Shown in pieces: positions 10,344 through 19,011 of a stretch of 64,000 bases of DNA. The DNA is from Panacagrimonas sp965216805 (lineage in GTDB: Bacteria > Pseudomonadota > Gammaproteobacteria > Nevskiales > Nevskiaceae): the NCBI RefSeq assembly GCF_965216805.1, contig NZ_CBDCGN010000002.1, positions 1-64,000 of the forward strand, read 5' to 3'. How positions within the stretch are numbered: the stretch's first letter is position 1; the number at the start of each line of letters is the position of its first letter. The translations under genes were made by a program, and so were the position numbers. Under the pieces are notes generated by a model, which was given only the letters and a program-made list of their open reading frames with translations, was not told the DNA's origin and ran no database searches.

Positions 10344-12275
10344 TTACGGCGCTGTGGACGCTGAGGCTCGCGTGGTTGCCTTTCCAGTGAAGCCGTCCAC
10401 CCCGAGGTTGCCCAGAATGGGAATGTCCTTGTCGTCATGCACACCTGTGGCGATGGTGGTCATTCCCAACACGTGGGACACCGCGCAAAGGCTGCGCAGG
10501 AAAACCTGATGGTGCTCACTTTCGTGGACCCGCTGGACAATGGCGCTGTCGATCTTCAGGTAATCCAGCCCCAGATCGTGTAGGTCGGGGATGCTGGCGA
10601 ATTGGTGGCCGGCATGCTTGAGCCCGACCCGACAACCCAGGGTCTTGGCGATCTGGCAGAAAAATCTGAACTCCGGAAGGTGCCGCAGGGCGCTGTACTC
10701 GGGCACTTCCACCCATAGCTTTGCGGCCGTTGCGGCACGTCCGTGCAACTGCTTCGAGAGCCGGGTGACGAACTCGGTGGAGCAGATCGCGTCGGCGGAG
10801 AGATTGATGCTGACCGGCGCATGCAACTTTTCGATCTGAGTCAGTGCAGCACCCAGGACGCGGGCGTCCAGCTCGGGCATCAGGGCGGTCCGCCCGGCCC
10901 AGGCGATAAATTGAGCCGCAGGTAACCACTGTCCACCGATATACAGCCTCGCTGGAGATTCGAAGTGCAGCGTCTCGCCAACGGCGTTCACAACCGGAAA
11001 GCGACCCAGCTTCACGCCATGAAAGCGCATGGCCTGATCCAGCGTGGTTCGCCAAGTGGCAATGTCAGTCGGCAGTTTGGACGGCTCCGCCGGGGCATCC
11101 GCGAGCACAACCGACCTTCCGCTTTGCTCGGCCAGCGCCAGCGCACCGTCCGCGCGCGCCAGTACGCTGGCGCGCGATTCCCCTCGCGCGTAGGTGGTGC
11201 AACCCGCCCACACCGGCTCGGTGTCGGCGGGCCCCCGTTCCTCCGACGCCAGCAGCGCGTTGGACAATAGAATTTCGGCCACTGCCATGGCGTCGGATTC
11301 TCCCGGTGCCATCGCGGCAAAGTCTGCAGATCCGAGTCTGGCCACAACCCACCGATGCGGCCGGTGCTGTGCTGCGCGCTGAAGTTGATCCCCTACCCGG
11401 CGCAGCAATTCGTCAACCGATTCGCGGCCGATCATTCGATTGAGTTCAGCCAGCCCGGAAACCCGCAGAATCACGATGATGCCGGACGCGCTGACGTCGT
11501 CCTGCCCCAAGGCGTCCTCCAACGTGGAGATGAAGGTTTCCCGATTGCTCAGGCCGGTGATGGGGTCAATTTGTATTTTCTGCCGAAGTTCCTCGAGCTG
11601 CTTGGTTCCGCGCGCCAGCATGGTCTGAACCCGCTCCGACAAGCTGTTCATGGCGCGCACCAATTGCTTGAATTCGAGCGTGACGGGTTCGGCCTGGGTC
11701 ACGAAACGTCGTTCGCCCATGGCCTCGGCCTGGGCCACAACGCCTTGAAGCGGGCGCAGGATCACACGCAACAGAAGTGATCCCAGGGCGCCAACCAAAA
11801 GCGCGGCAACCGAAAACCAGCCCAGCAGCCGGACGCTACCGTTCCAAAGATCGATGTAGGCGAACTGGTCGTGACTTTCCAAGGTCAGCACGCCGTACTG
11901 TTTCCAGCCGTCCTGCACATGCGCAGTGCCCGGTGCAGTGTCCAGGTGCATGGCAGAGACAAAGGCGGTTGGGGCGCCCTGCACCGGCGTATCGTTCTGG
12001 CGCTCAAATAGGAGCGCTCCCTCTGGATCAGTCAGCCGGATCAGGCGGTAATGGCCGGCGTCGAACTGGGCAGACAGCATCAGTTCGATGGTGACCGGAT
12101 CCTTGTCCATCTGTGTCATGGTCAGGGCCAGGGCAGTCACGTTGTCAATGTTCTTCACGTTCAACTGATGCGCCAGATAGTCCCTGGCCGCCGTGGTGCT
12201 GATGATGAACGTGCCGCCAAAAGCGAGCGTCATCACGACGATCACCGCGAGCCATAACTGGCGAGTCAAAGACAT
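10344..12275 (-). CDS. lapD: LapD-like inner-membrane c-di-GMP receptor (degenerate GGDEF-EAL)
   Basis: The 643-residue protein has a first membrane helix at about 7-27, a periplasmic LapD/MoxY-type sensor segment to about 145, a second helix at about 150-172, a HAMP-like segment, then GGDEF (about 235-385) and EAL (about 405-635) domains. The GGDEF signature is replaced by GSADF (about 315-319), and the EAL signature by ESPA in LHFESPARL, so neither cyclase nor phosphodiesterase activity is expected. In Pseudomonas LapD, c-di-GMP binding to a degenerate EAL domain makes the periplasmic part sequester LapG and spares the adhesin from cleavage; I infer the same here. It lies 46 bp downstream of lapG on the same strand, so the two are probably one operon. 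Confidence 0.9.
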   Translation of the reverse strand: MSLTRQLWLAVIVVMTLAFGGTFIISTTAARDYLAHQLNVKNIDNVTALALTMTQMDKDPVTIELMLSAQFDAGHYRLIRLTDPEGALLFERQNDTPVQGAPTAFVSAMHLDTAPGTAHVQDGWKQYGVLTLESHDQFAYIDLWNGSVRLLGWFSVAALLVGALGSLLLRVILRPLQGVVAQAEAMGERRFVTQAEPVTLEFKQLVRAMNSLSERVQTMLARGTKQLEELRQKIQIDPITGLSNRETFISTLEDALGQDDVSASGIIVILRVSGLAELNRMIGRESVDELLRRVGDQLQRAAQHRPHRWVVARLGSADFAAMAPGESDAMAVAEILLSNALLASEERGPADTEPVWAGCTTYARGESRASVLARADGALALAEQSGRSVVLADAPAEPSKLPTDIATWRTTLDQAMRFHGVKLGRFPVVNAVGETLHFESPARLYIGGQWLPAAQFIAWAGRTALMPELDARVLGAALTQIEKLHAPVSINLSADAICSTEFVTRLSKQLHGRAATAAKLWVEVPEYSALRHLPEFRFFCQIAKTLGCRVGLKHAGHQFASIPDLHDLGLDYLKIDSAIVQRVHESEHHQVFLRSLCAVSHVLGMTTIATGVHDDKDIPILGNLGVDGFTGKATTRASASTAP

Positions 12276-12321
12276 GGCGTCGCACCATTAACCAAGCGCA
12301 CATCTGGTGACGGGAATCGCT

Positions 12322-13029
12322 TCATGGCATGCCTTCCTGTTCCAATCTGGCCAGCACCCGCCGCCAGCGAGACAGCCGCTCGGTCGGGTCGCTGGGAGTA
12401 AGGGTGGCGCCGGCCCACAAGCCGGCACCGTTGAAGCTAAACACGGGGGTCAGGTCGGTGCGGGCATGCGCCCATTCGATGCTTCCCACCAGGTTGTCGA
12501 GAATCTGCGGTTCGGCGTCCGTGCTCGCGTAGTAGCCCAACACCATGTGCGCTACCGAAGTTCGAAGGCCGGGCGAACCCGTTTGGGCCCTGACGTAAAT
12601 CAGGCGCAAACGAGACTCCGGGACTCCCAGCGCGATCAGGCTGACGTACTTGGCGATGGCGATATCCTCGCAGTCGCCGCGACCGCGACCGAACAGTTCT
12701 ACCGGCGTGGCCCAGTAGTCCACCTGTCCCCAGGTCTGCTCGTCGCTTTGAAACAGGGTTCTGGCATTGACAAATTCGTTGACCAGAGCGAGTTGTTCTG
12801 TCACCGGTTCACGCTTGGCAAAGTCGATCAGTTGAATCCACGCGGATATGGCCTGCAGCCCCGACTGACCGAACCGTTCGGTGGCAGCTTGGCGCAGGCG
12901 TTCGCGTTCTTGCGAATTCGATGTCGCTCCGCCCCATCCCAAAACCAAAAAAAACGGAATCGCCATCAATAGCGCGTGCCCGCGCTTGGCTCCCCATGGC
13001 AAAAAAAACCGCAGCAGGTTCGCGGCCAT
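12322..13029 (-). CDS. lapG: LapG-like periplasmic cysteine protease
   Basis: The 235-residue protein has an N-terminal membrane anchor or signal segment (about 19-33). Its bacterial transglutaminase-like cysteine protease domain has the family hallmark DYWATPVELFGRGRGDCED, with likely catalytic Cys120, His161 (SVAHMVL) and Asp178 (QILDNL). LapG proteases cut the N-terminal region of LapA-type adhesins after a di-alanine motif and release them from the surface; activity is calcium-dependent and blocked by LapD. The cleavage site of the adhesin here lies upstream of the window, so it cannot be checked. lapG is transcribed before lapD. Confidence 0.92.
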   Translation of the reverse strand: MAANLLRFFLPWGAKRGHALLMAIPFFLVLGWGGATSNSQERERLRQAATERFGQSGLQAISAWIQLIDFAKREPVTEQLALVNEFVNARTLFQSDEQTWGQVDYWATPVELFGRGRGDCEDIAIAKYVSLIALGVPESRLRLIYVRAQTGSPGLRTSVAHMVLGYYASTDAEPQILDNLVGSIEWAHARTDLTPVFSFNGAGLWAGATLTPSDPTERLSRWRRVLARLEQEGMP

Positions 13030-13446
13030 CCCTAGCTTGGTAGACCAGCGGTTGGCCAGCCCTTGAACTTAAAAAAGCATTGAGCTAGCCCATGTTCGTC
13101 GATCCGGCAAAAGTCGTAATCAAGAAAATTCAGGGCAATAGACCCCGACGTTCGCCTGGATGACAGGCTATTTAGCCCCCCCCCAGAGCTGCATATAGCG
13201 GTTCGCTGCACGATGGCGACTCTCAGTTGGCCGACCGATAGGGGGCATGGTGCAAAGCTTATTCCAGAAGCGAAGGAGAGCTACAACCTCGACCGTTCAT
13301 CGCGGCGGATTCCGCCGCCGGTCATTCGGCGTTAACCGCTTGTCGCCCCTTTTTTTCTGTTGATCTCTCTCGTATTAGACTTCCGCGCTGAGCCGTGCAG
13401 GCGCGCGGTCAATAATAAAAACTTTGATTGGTTTGGGAGCACTTGA
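13030..13446. other. 417-bp divergent intergenic region between lapG and the TolC-OmpA gene
   Basis: No gene is seen. It must hold the promoters of lapGD (minus) and of the TolC-like gene (plus). Visible structure is a run of nine C (13176-13184), a short hairpin GCGGCGG-ATT-CCGCCGC around 13302-13318, and a T-rich stretch CCCCTTTTTTTC near 13346-13357. The region just before the plus-strand gene is AT-rich (AATAATAAAAAC) and ends with GGGAGC as ribosome binding site. I could not fix a convincing -35/-10 pair. Confidence 0.5.
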
Positions 13447-15309
13447 ATGCATCGAATGATCCAGGGTCTTGTCCTCCTGGTAACGGCTGTTGTCGGCCAA
13501 CAGGCCTGGGCTCAACCGGCCACAACCGCCGCCGAGGCCGCCCAAAAGGCGATCTCCACGAATCCTCAAGTGCAGCAGGCTTGGCATGCTTTCCTGGCGG
13601 CCGAGGATGAAGAAAAATCTGCGCGTGGAGGGTTCTTGCCAAAGGTCGATCTAGGGGCGTCGGCGGGTTTTCAACGCTACGACCTCGACCGACTCAATCG
13701 CGAAGAAGACTACGAGCCGGTTGGGGTCAACCTGACGATCACCCAACTGCTCTACGACGGTTTTGGAACCAGCCGCAATGTTTCTCGCCTGGACCGCGCC
13801 AAGCGCGCCCGGTACTTCGAACTTTTGAACGCTGCAGAGTCCACCGCGCTGGAAGCGGTCAGTGCATACGAAGATGTCCAGCGGTTTCGGGCGCTCGAAG
13901 CATTGGCTCAGAGTAACGTGGCCAGGCATCAGGACGTATTCGGCCGGATCAAGGAGCGGGTTGAGGCCGGCGTCGGCCGCGCGGTGGACCAGGAACAGGC
14001 AACCGGGCGCCGGGCGCTTGCTGAGTCCAACCTGATCATCGAGCAGAGCAACTTGCACGACGTCAGTGCCCGATATCAGCGGATTGTCGGCGAGTGGCCG
14101 GCTCCCAATCTGGCCCCCGCGGGGCACAGCGTTGCCGAACTCCCTTCAGATCTGTCGGCGTCGCTGATGTCGGCTTATGTGCAACATCCTTCGATCGCGG
14201 CCGCGTCTGCCAACATTGCGTCCGCCGAGGCCCAGAGGGACAACCGCCGCAGCCTTTATCACCCCAGATTGGACCTGCGTTTGCGCGGCGACTATGGCGA
14301 CGACCTGGACCGTGAATTCGGCAACAGCACCGACACCCGCGCGGAGGTGGTGCTGACTTACAACCTGTTCAATGGCGGTTCTGATCGCGCAGCTGTCAAT
14401 CAGGCCGAGGATCTGGTGTCAGTCGCGCGCGACCAACGGGAAGATGCCTGCAGGGACGTGCGTCAAGTTCTGCGCATTGCGCTTAATGACCGCAAACGGA
14501 TCGGCAGCCAGCTCGAGTATCTGAAAGTCCATAAGGAAACCACTGAGAGAGCGCGTATCGCCTATCTGGACCAGTTCCAGATCGGGCAGCGCAGCCTGCT
14601 CGATCTTCTGGATACCGAGAATGAGCATTTCGAGGCGCAGCGCGCCTATGTGAATGGCGAGTACGACTACTCGATTGCCCATGCAAGGGCGCTCACCGGA
14701 TTGGGGCGCATCCGCCAGACGATTGGTCTCACCCGCGCTGACCTGCCGGATGCCGAAACGCTGAGCGATGAAGATTCATACGCCGGAGTGGGCTGCCCCT
14801 CGCAGCCGGCAGATGCCGAGCCGATGATGGTGGTGAGTCGGGCAGCTCCGGTGCCGGCGGCCGCGGTGAACCGGGACCTCGATGGCGACGGGGTGGTCAA
14901 TGCCAACGACCTTTGCCCCAACACCCCTCCCGATACCAAGGTCGACGGCGCCGGGTGCGCGCATCGTGAGGCTGTAGTTCTCAGCGGCGTGACTTTCGCC
15001 CATGACTCCACGGAGTTGACCGGCGGTTCGCAGAGCACTCTTGATAACGCCGCCAGAATTCTGAGCGCGAATCCGCAAGTGCGGGTGCAGATTGCGGGCC
15101 ACACCGATTCGACCGGAGCACCGGAATACAACCTGAGATTGTCACAGGGCCGGGCCGCCTCGGTGGTGCGCTATCTGGTTGCCAAGGGCGTTACTGCTGA
15201 TCGATTGGAAGCTCGCGGCTATGGTCTCACCGAGCCGGTTGCCAGTAACGACACGAGCGAGGGCCGTTCGCTGAATCGGCGCGTCGAGTTTCGCGTCCTC
15301 GGCGAGTAG
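13447..15309 (+). CDS. TolC-family outer-membrane channel fused to OmpA domain (LapE-like)
   Basis: The 620-residue protein has a signal peptide ending near AWA/QPATT. A TolC/OEP domain fills about residues 25-460, with the repeated long-helix pattern and PKVDLGAS...YDGFGTSRN typical of type I secretion outer-membrane channels. A short thrombospondin type-3-like calcium segment follows (about 477-505, DLDGDGVVNANDLCP), then an OmpA/MotB peptidoglycan-binding domain (about 510-620, AGHTDSTGAPEYNLRLSQGR, NRRVEFRV). Plain TolC proteins are about 450 residues, so the OmpA part is an extra cell-wall anchor. The start is ATG 13447 with GGAG 8-9 bases upstream; ATG 13456 is an alternative. The likely role is export channel for the neighbouring giant adhesin. 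Confidence 0.9.
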   Translation: MHRMIQGLVLLVTAVVGQQAWAQPATTAAEAAQKAISTNPQVQQAWHAFLAAEDEEKSARGGFLPKVDLGASAGFQRYDLDRLNREEDYEPVGVNLTITQLLYDGFGTSRNVSRLDRAKRARYFELLNAAESTALEAVSAYEDVQRFRALEALAQSNVARHQDVFGRIKERVEAGVGRAVDQEQATGRRALAESNLIIEQSNLHDVSARYQRIVGEWPAPNLAPAGHSVAELPSDLSASLMSAYVQHPSIAAASANIASAEAQRDNRRSLYHPRLDLRLRGDYGDDLDREFGNSTDTRAEVVLTYNLFNGGSDRAAVNQAEDLVSVARDQREDACRDVRQVLRIALNDRKRIGSQLEYLKVHKETTERARIAYLDQFQIGQRSLLDLLDTENEHFEAQRAYVNGEYDYSIAHARALTGLGRIRQTIGLTRADLPDAETLSDEDSYAGVGCPSQPADAEPMMVVSRAAPVPAAAVNRDLDGDGVVNANDLCPNTPPDTKVDGAGCAHREAVVLSGVTFAHDSTELTGGSQSTLDNAARILSANPQVRVQIAGHTDSTGAPEYNLRLSQGRAASVVRYLVAKGVTADRLEARGYGLTEPVASNDTSEGRSLNRRVEFRVLGE

Positions 15310-15620
15310 GGCGGCGGTCTGCGGTCCACTGACTTTGGAACATTCCCCTTCCCACTCGTGGGAGAGGGCAGGGGAATGTGGTTACTGCCACACGCATGTT
15401 GAGCGCGTCGCACACACTTTTTGGCGCAGCCACTTGCGTCGGCCGGAGCGGCTGCGAGACAGGCGTGCCGGGCACCTGGGCGACACGGAGTAGGCAGTTC
15501 GGTCGAGCGCCCGTAACGCGGGCAAACAAATTCAGTGCCTGCGGTGGTCGCACCTGACCTCGCGGCGAGTCTTTCGGCTGGGGCTTATTCGCAGACCGTC
15601 CCTGCGGTAGGCTTCCGATC
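15310..15620. other. 311-bp intergenic region with an imperfect palindrome
   Basis: No gene is seen on either strand. At 15340-15379 the arms ACATTCCCC and GGGGAATGT enclose an inner CCCAC/GTGGG stem, a palindrome that could act as a transcript end for the TolC-OmpA gene or be another dispersed repeat; there is no T-tract. The remainder up to the ATG at 15621 has no recognisable promoter box. Confidence 0.45.
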
Positions 15621-16964
15621 ATGCGCCCCGAAAATTTTTCCAATGGCACCCCCGCCGAGCCGGCCGAGTCGTCCGGCAAGCCGCGCCTGGCCGTGATCGG
15701 TAGCGGCCTCGGAGGCCTGGCGGCGGCCTGGCTGTTGCGGCAGCAGTTCGACGTCACCGTGTTCGAGCAGCATGCGCGCCCCGGCATGGGCGTGTTCACC
15801 GTGGATTACACCAGCCGCGGCGCCACCACCCGGATCGACATTCCCACGCGCGTGTTCTGCGAGGGCTATTACCCCCACCTGTTCGCCCTGCTGAAAACCG
15901 TCGGCGTGCATATGCACGCCACCGATCATTCCGCTGCCTACGGCGATGCGCGCGGTGAGGTCTTTTTCCATTACGGCAACCTGCGCGTGTTCGGTCGCTC
16001 GGTGAGCTATCCCAAGGGGGCGAGCACATTCAGTGCCGATGCACGCTGCATCGGTCTGGACAGCGGGCGCTTCTTTGCCCAGGCACGCAAGGATCTGGCC
16101 GCACATCCCGAGCACCTTGCGCAGCAGACGCTGGATCACTACCTGGATGACCACCTCGCCGCCAAGACTTATGGTGCGGCGTTCGTGCAGCAAGTGCTGT
16201 TGCCAGCCCTGAGCGTGATCTGCACCTGCGACTACGACAGCGTGCTCGCCTATCCGGCCGATCTCATCCTCGGCTACTTGTGTAGCGGGGTGATGCAGCA
16301 GGGCGTGGTGCGTGCCGAGAAAGGCGTGGACGACATCGTGCCGCGCCTGCTCGCCGATGTGCAGCAGGTTTGTGGCCAGGCGGTGGCCCGCGTAGAAGAA
16401 TCCGTCCGCGGAATGACCGTTACTACCGCCGACGGCGTGGGCCGGCACTTCGAATCAGTGGTCGTCGCCGCGCAGGCGCATCAAGCTGCGGCGATGCTGC
16501 ACGGCTTCGATCACTACAAGACGCTGCTGGAGCAGGTGCCGTTCGAGGCCTCCAGCATGCTGGTGCACACCGATCATGCGCTGCTACCGCGCACTCGCGT
16601 GCCGCTGTCGCCAGTCACCTATCACCTGCCTGATGAGGCCACGCGCCCGGAAGTCACGGTGGATCTGACCAAGGCGTTTCCGACCTACCGCAAGCAGGAT
16701 TCGGTGTTCCAGACCTGGAATCCGATCCGCCAGCCACGCGCGGAATGCGTGATTGCCGAGGCCCATTTCACGCGCCCGCTGGTCACCATGCAAAGCCGTC
16801 AGGCCATGGCCGCCCTGCGCAAGCTGCAGCAGGAAGAAGCGCAACCGACGCTGTGGTTTTGCGGCGCCTATGTGTCTGATCGCGTGCCATTGCTCGAAGC
16901 CGCCGCCGCGTCTGCGGTCGATGTCGCCCGGCGGCTGGGCGTCACCATTCCCTGGGATGCGTGA
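15621..16964 (+). CDS. FAD/NAD(P)-binding amine-oxidase-like oxidoreductase
   Basis: The 447-residue protein opens with a Rossmann dinucleotide motif, GSGLGGLAAAWLL (about 27-39), followed by the acidic ribose-binding residue in VFEQHARPGMG. The pattern fits COG2907 (predicted NAD/FAD-binding proteins of the flavin amine oxidoreductase superfamily). Relatives often sit beside cyclopropane-fatty-acid-synthase-like methyltransferases and are thought to act on membrane fatty acids. Here the stop overlaps the GTG start of a SAM methyltransferase by 4 bp, so the two are translationally coupled. The C-terminus (LWFCGAYVSDRVPLLEAA) matches the family's FAD-contacting end. Substrate unknown. Confidence 0.82.
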   Translation: MRPENFSNGTPAEPAESSGKPRLAVIGSGLGGLAAAWLLRQQFDVTVFEQHARPGMGVFTVDYTSRGATTRIDIPTRVFCEGYYPHLFALLKTVGVHMHATDHSAAYGDARGEVFFHYGNLRVFGRSVSYPKGASTFSADARCIGLDSGRFFAQARKDLAAHPEHLAQQTLDHYLDDHLAAKTYGAAFVQQVLLPALSVICTCDYDSVLAYPADLILGYLCSGVMQQGVVRAEKGVDDIVPRLLADVQQVCGQAVARVEESVRGMTVTTADGVGRHFESVVVAAQAHQAAAMLHGFDHYKTLLEQVPFEASSMLVHTDHALLPRTRVPLSPVTYHLPDEATRPEVTVDLTKAFPTYRKQDSVFQTWNPIRQPRAECVIAEAHFTRPLVTMQSRQAMAALRKLQQEEAQPTLWFCGAYVSDRVPLLEAAAASAVDVARRLGVTIPWDA

Positions 16965-17893
16965 CCGTTCCGGAGTTTCACGACCTCGCCGAGGCTGCGC
17001 TCAATCACGAATCTGGTGGCTGGACCTGTTGGGGCAATCTGGGCTGCTGGGCGCAGGCCCGTACCTATCCGGACGCCTGCGCCGCGCTGGCTGACGAGCT
17101 GGCCACCGCGCTGCAACTGAATCCACGAACCCACTTGATCGACATCGGCTTCGGCAGCGGCGACCAGTTGCTGCATTGGCGCACGCGCTACGGGGTTCGG
17201 CACATCGCAGGCCTCAACCTGTCACACAGCCAGACCGATTTCGCGAAACAGCGCCTGGTCGATCACGGTCATGCCGACATCGCTGGATGTATCCGGCAAG
17301 GCGACGCAAGCGAACTGCCAACCTGGGTCGCCGCGGCGCCTGTGGCGGCGGACACGATCCTCGCGCTCGACTGCGCGTATCACTTCGGTTCGCGCCAGAA
17401 CTTCGTCGCCGATGTCGCGCAGGTCTTGCCCGCCGGCGGTCGCCTGGGCATGACCGACATCATTCTCGGGCGGCCCCGACTCAAGCTGCATGAGCACGCA
17501 GCGCTGCGCGTCATCAGCCGGCTCAGCCACCTTCCCTGGAATAACCTGCAGTCAGAGGACCGCTATCGCGGCGTCTGGCACGCCGCCGGCTTCGAACTGG
17601 AATCCTGGGCCGACATCACCGATCAGGTCTTCGAGCCCTTCGGCGACTGGCTGACACGCTACCAGGCCAGCCTGGACCCTGAGGTCGCGCGGCGCATCCG
17701 ATGGACCAAGTACAACGCCACTGCCGGCTTTCTGCGCTGGGCCGCACGCAATGGCGTGTTGCGTTACGTTGTTTGCGTGGGCCGCAAGCGCTCAAGGGCG
17801 GCCCGTGGCCGCCGTCAGGCCCGTCTACTCGGCGCAGACGGCGGGTACGGCCCGCCCTTGGACCTACCGGCTACGCCAAGGGTTCTTGCGTGA
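16961..17893 (+). CDS. SAM-dependent class I methyltransferase
   Basis: The 310-residue protein starts at GTG 16961, overlapping the upstream stop. SAM motif I is LIDIGFGSGDQ, with LALDCAYHFGSRQNF as the motif II/III region and LPAGGRLGMTDI after it, as in Methyltransf_11/Erg6-like enzymes acting on small or lipid substrates. Coupling to the FAD oxidoreductase suggests a joint lipid or fatty-acid modification. The natural fold appears to end near LRYVVCVGRKR; the last roughly 30 residues (arginine- then glycine/proline-rich) are encoded by a palindromic DNA element (17794-17859), as if a repeat had replaced the original stop. Confidence 0.8.
   Translation: MTVPEFHDLAEAALNHESGGWTCWGNLGCWAQARTYPDACAALADELATALQLNPRTHLIDIGFGSGDQLLHWRTRYGVRHIAGLNLSHSQTDFAKQRLVDHGHADIAGCIRQGDASELPTWVAAAPVAADTILALDCAYHFGSRQNFVADVAQVLPAGGRLGMTDIILGRPRLKLHEHAALRVISRLSHLPWNNLQSEDRYRGVWHAAGFELESWADITDQVFEPFGDWLTRYQASLDPEVARRIRWTKYNATAGFLRWAARNGVLRYVVCVGRKRSRAARGRRQARLLGADGGYGPPLDLPATPRVLA
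17794..17859. repeat. Large imperfect palindrome within the methyltransferase 3' end
   Basis: The left arm (17794-17816, AAGGGCGGCCCGTGGCCGCC...) and right arm (17837-17859, ...GGGTACGGCCCGCCCTT) are 23 nt each and pair at about 20 positions around a 20-nt loop. It resembles a REP-type or MITE-like hairpin; it is in frame and adds the odd tail of the preceding protein. Confidence 0.65.
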
Positions 17894-17961
17894 TCATGGA
17901 GTGCAATGGCGCGCTGAGCGCTTCTACACTCCCGTTCGCGCCGTAAGCCTAAGCGCCTCGC

Positions 17962-18999
17962 ATGCCCAGGATCGCCACCCATACCCGCATCGATGTCGCC
18001 CATGGCGTGGTGCCGAGTACCTATGTGCGCCTGCTCTACGAATACCTGGATACACGCGGTGTCGATAGTGCGGCGCTGCTGGGCGAGCCCGCACCCAACC
18101 CGGTCGGATCGGCGCCGGGACGGTACCCGGTCGAGCGCTGGCGGCGCCATCTGCAGACCGCGGCGTCGCATCTGCGCGACGTGGACTTCGGATTGCACCT
18201 GGGGCAGACCGTCACGCCGCGACATTTCGGCGTCATGGGCTATGTGCTGCTGGCCTGCGGCACCCTGGGCGCGGCCTTGCAGCGCTTGCACCGCTATCAG
18301 CGCCTGGTCTACGACGTCAGCCCCATGCGCCTGCACGCTGCGCGCGACGCCGTCACCCTGGAATGGGGCACCGAGCACGGGCGGCCGGGACGACTGGTGG
18401 ACGAAGCGGCGATCACCGCGCTGGTGCAGTTCGCCCGCGACGTCACCGGTGAGCGCAGTCACGCGGTACTGGCGGTGCATTTCGTCAATGAGCCGCCGCC
18501 TTCGCTGGCGCCGTACCGGAAATATTTCGGCGGCGAGGTCTTGTTCGAGCAGACCGCGACCCGCGTTCGACTGCCGGTGTCCTTGCTCGCGCGGCCCTTG
18601 CGTCAGCCGGATTCGGCACTGCTGGGTCTGCTCGAAGCGCAGGCGCAAACCCTGCTGGCCGAACTGCCCGAGGCCGGCGATCTGGAACAGGCAGTGCGGC
18701 GCGCGGTGGCGGCGTCAGCACGTGAAGGCGAGGTCAGCCTGGATCGTGTCTCCAGCGCCTTGCACACCTCCGCGCGCACCTTGCATCGCCGGCTGGAATC
18801 CATCGGCATGAATTTTCGCAACCTGCGCGATGACACCCGCCGGCGTCTGGCCGAACAACATCTCGCCGATCCGGGTATCGCCATTGCGGAGGTGGCGCTG
18901 CTGCTCGGTTACTCCGAGCAGAGCGCGTTCACGCGTGCGTTCCGGCGGTGGACGGGGGAGTCGCCGTTGCGCTTTCGCAAGCAGCGCCGGCTCGCCTGA
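17962..18999 (+). CDS. AraC-family transcriptional regulator
   Basis: The 345-residue protein has an N-terminal arabinose-binding-like/OruR-type sensor domain (about 15-215; HFGVMGYVLLACGTLGAAL is typical) and a C-terminal double helix-turn-helix (about 250-340). The HTH includes VSSALHTSARTLHRRLESIG and the AraC signature IAEVALLLGYSEQSAFTRAF. This architecture is common among regulators of lipid, hydroxy-acid or aromatic catabolism. It follows the methyltransferase in the same direction after a 68-bp gap and converges with the carboxylase cluster, so either could be its target; the ligand is unknown. Confidence 0.9.
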   Translation: MPRIATHTRIDVAHGVVPSTYVRLLYEYLDTRGVDSAALLGEPAPNPVGSAPGRYPVERWRRHLQTAASHLRDVDFGLHLGQTVTPRHFGVMGYVLLACGTLGAALQRLHRYQRLVYDVSPMRLHAARDAVTLEWGTEHGRPGRLVDEAAITALVQFARDVTGERSHAVLAVHFVNEPPPSLAPYRKYFGGEVLFEQTATRVRLPVSLLARPLRQPDSALLGLLEAQAQTLLAELPEAGDLEQAVRRAVAASAREGEVSLDRVSSALHTSARTLHRRLESIGMNFRNLRDDTRRRLAEQHLADPGIAIAEVALLLGYSEQSAFTRAFRRWTGESPLRFRKQRRLA

Positions 19000-19011
19000 A
19001 TCGTTCAGGCT

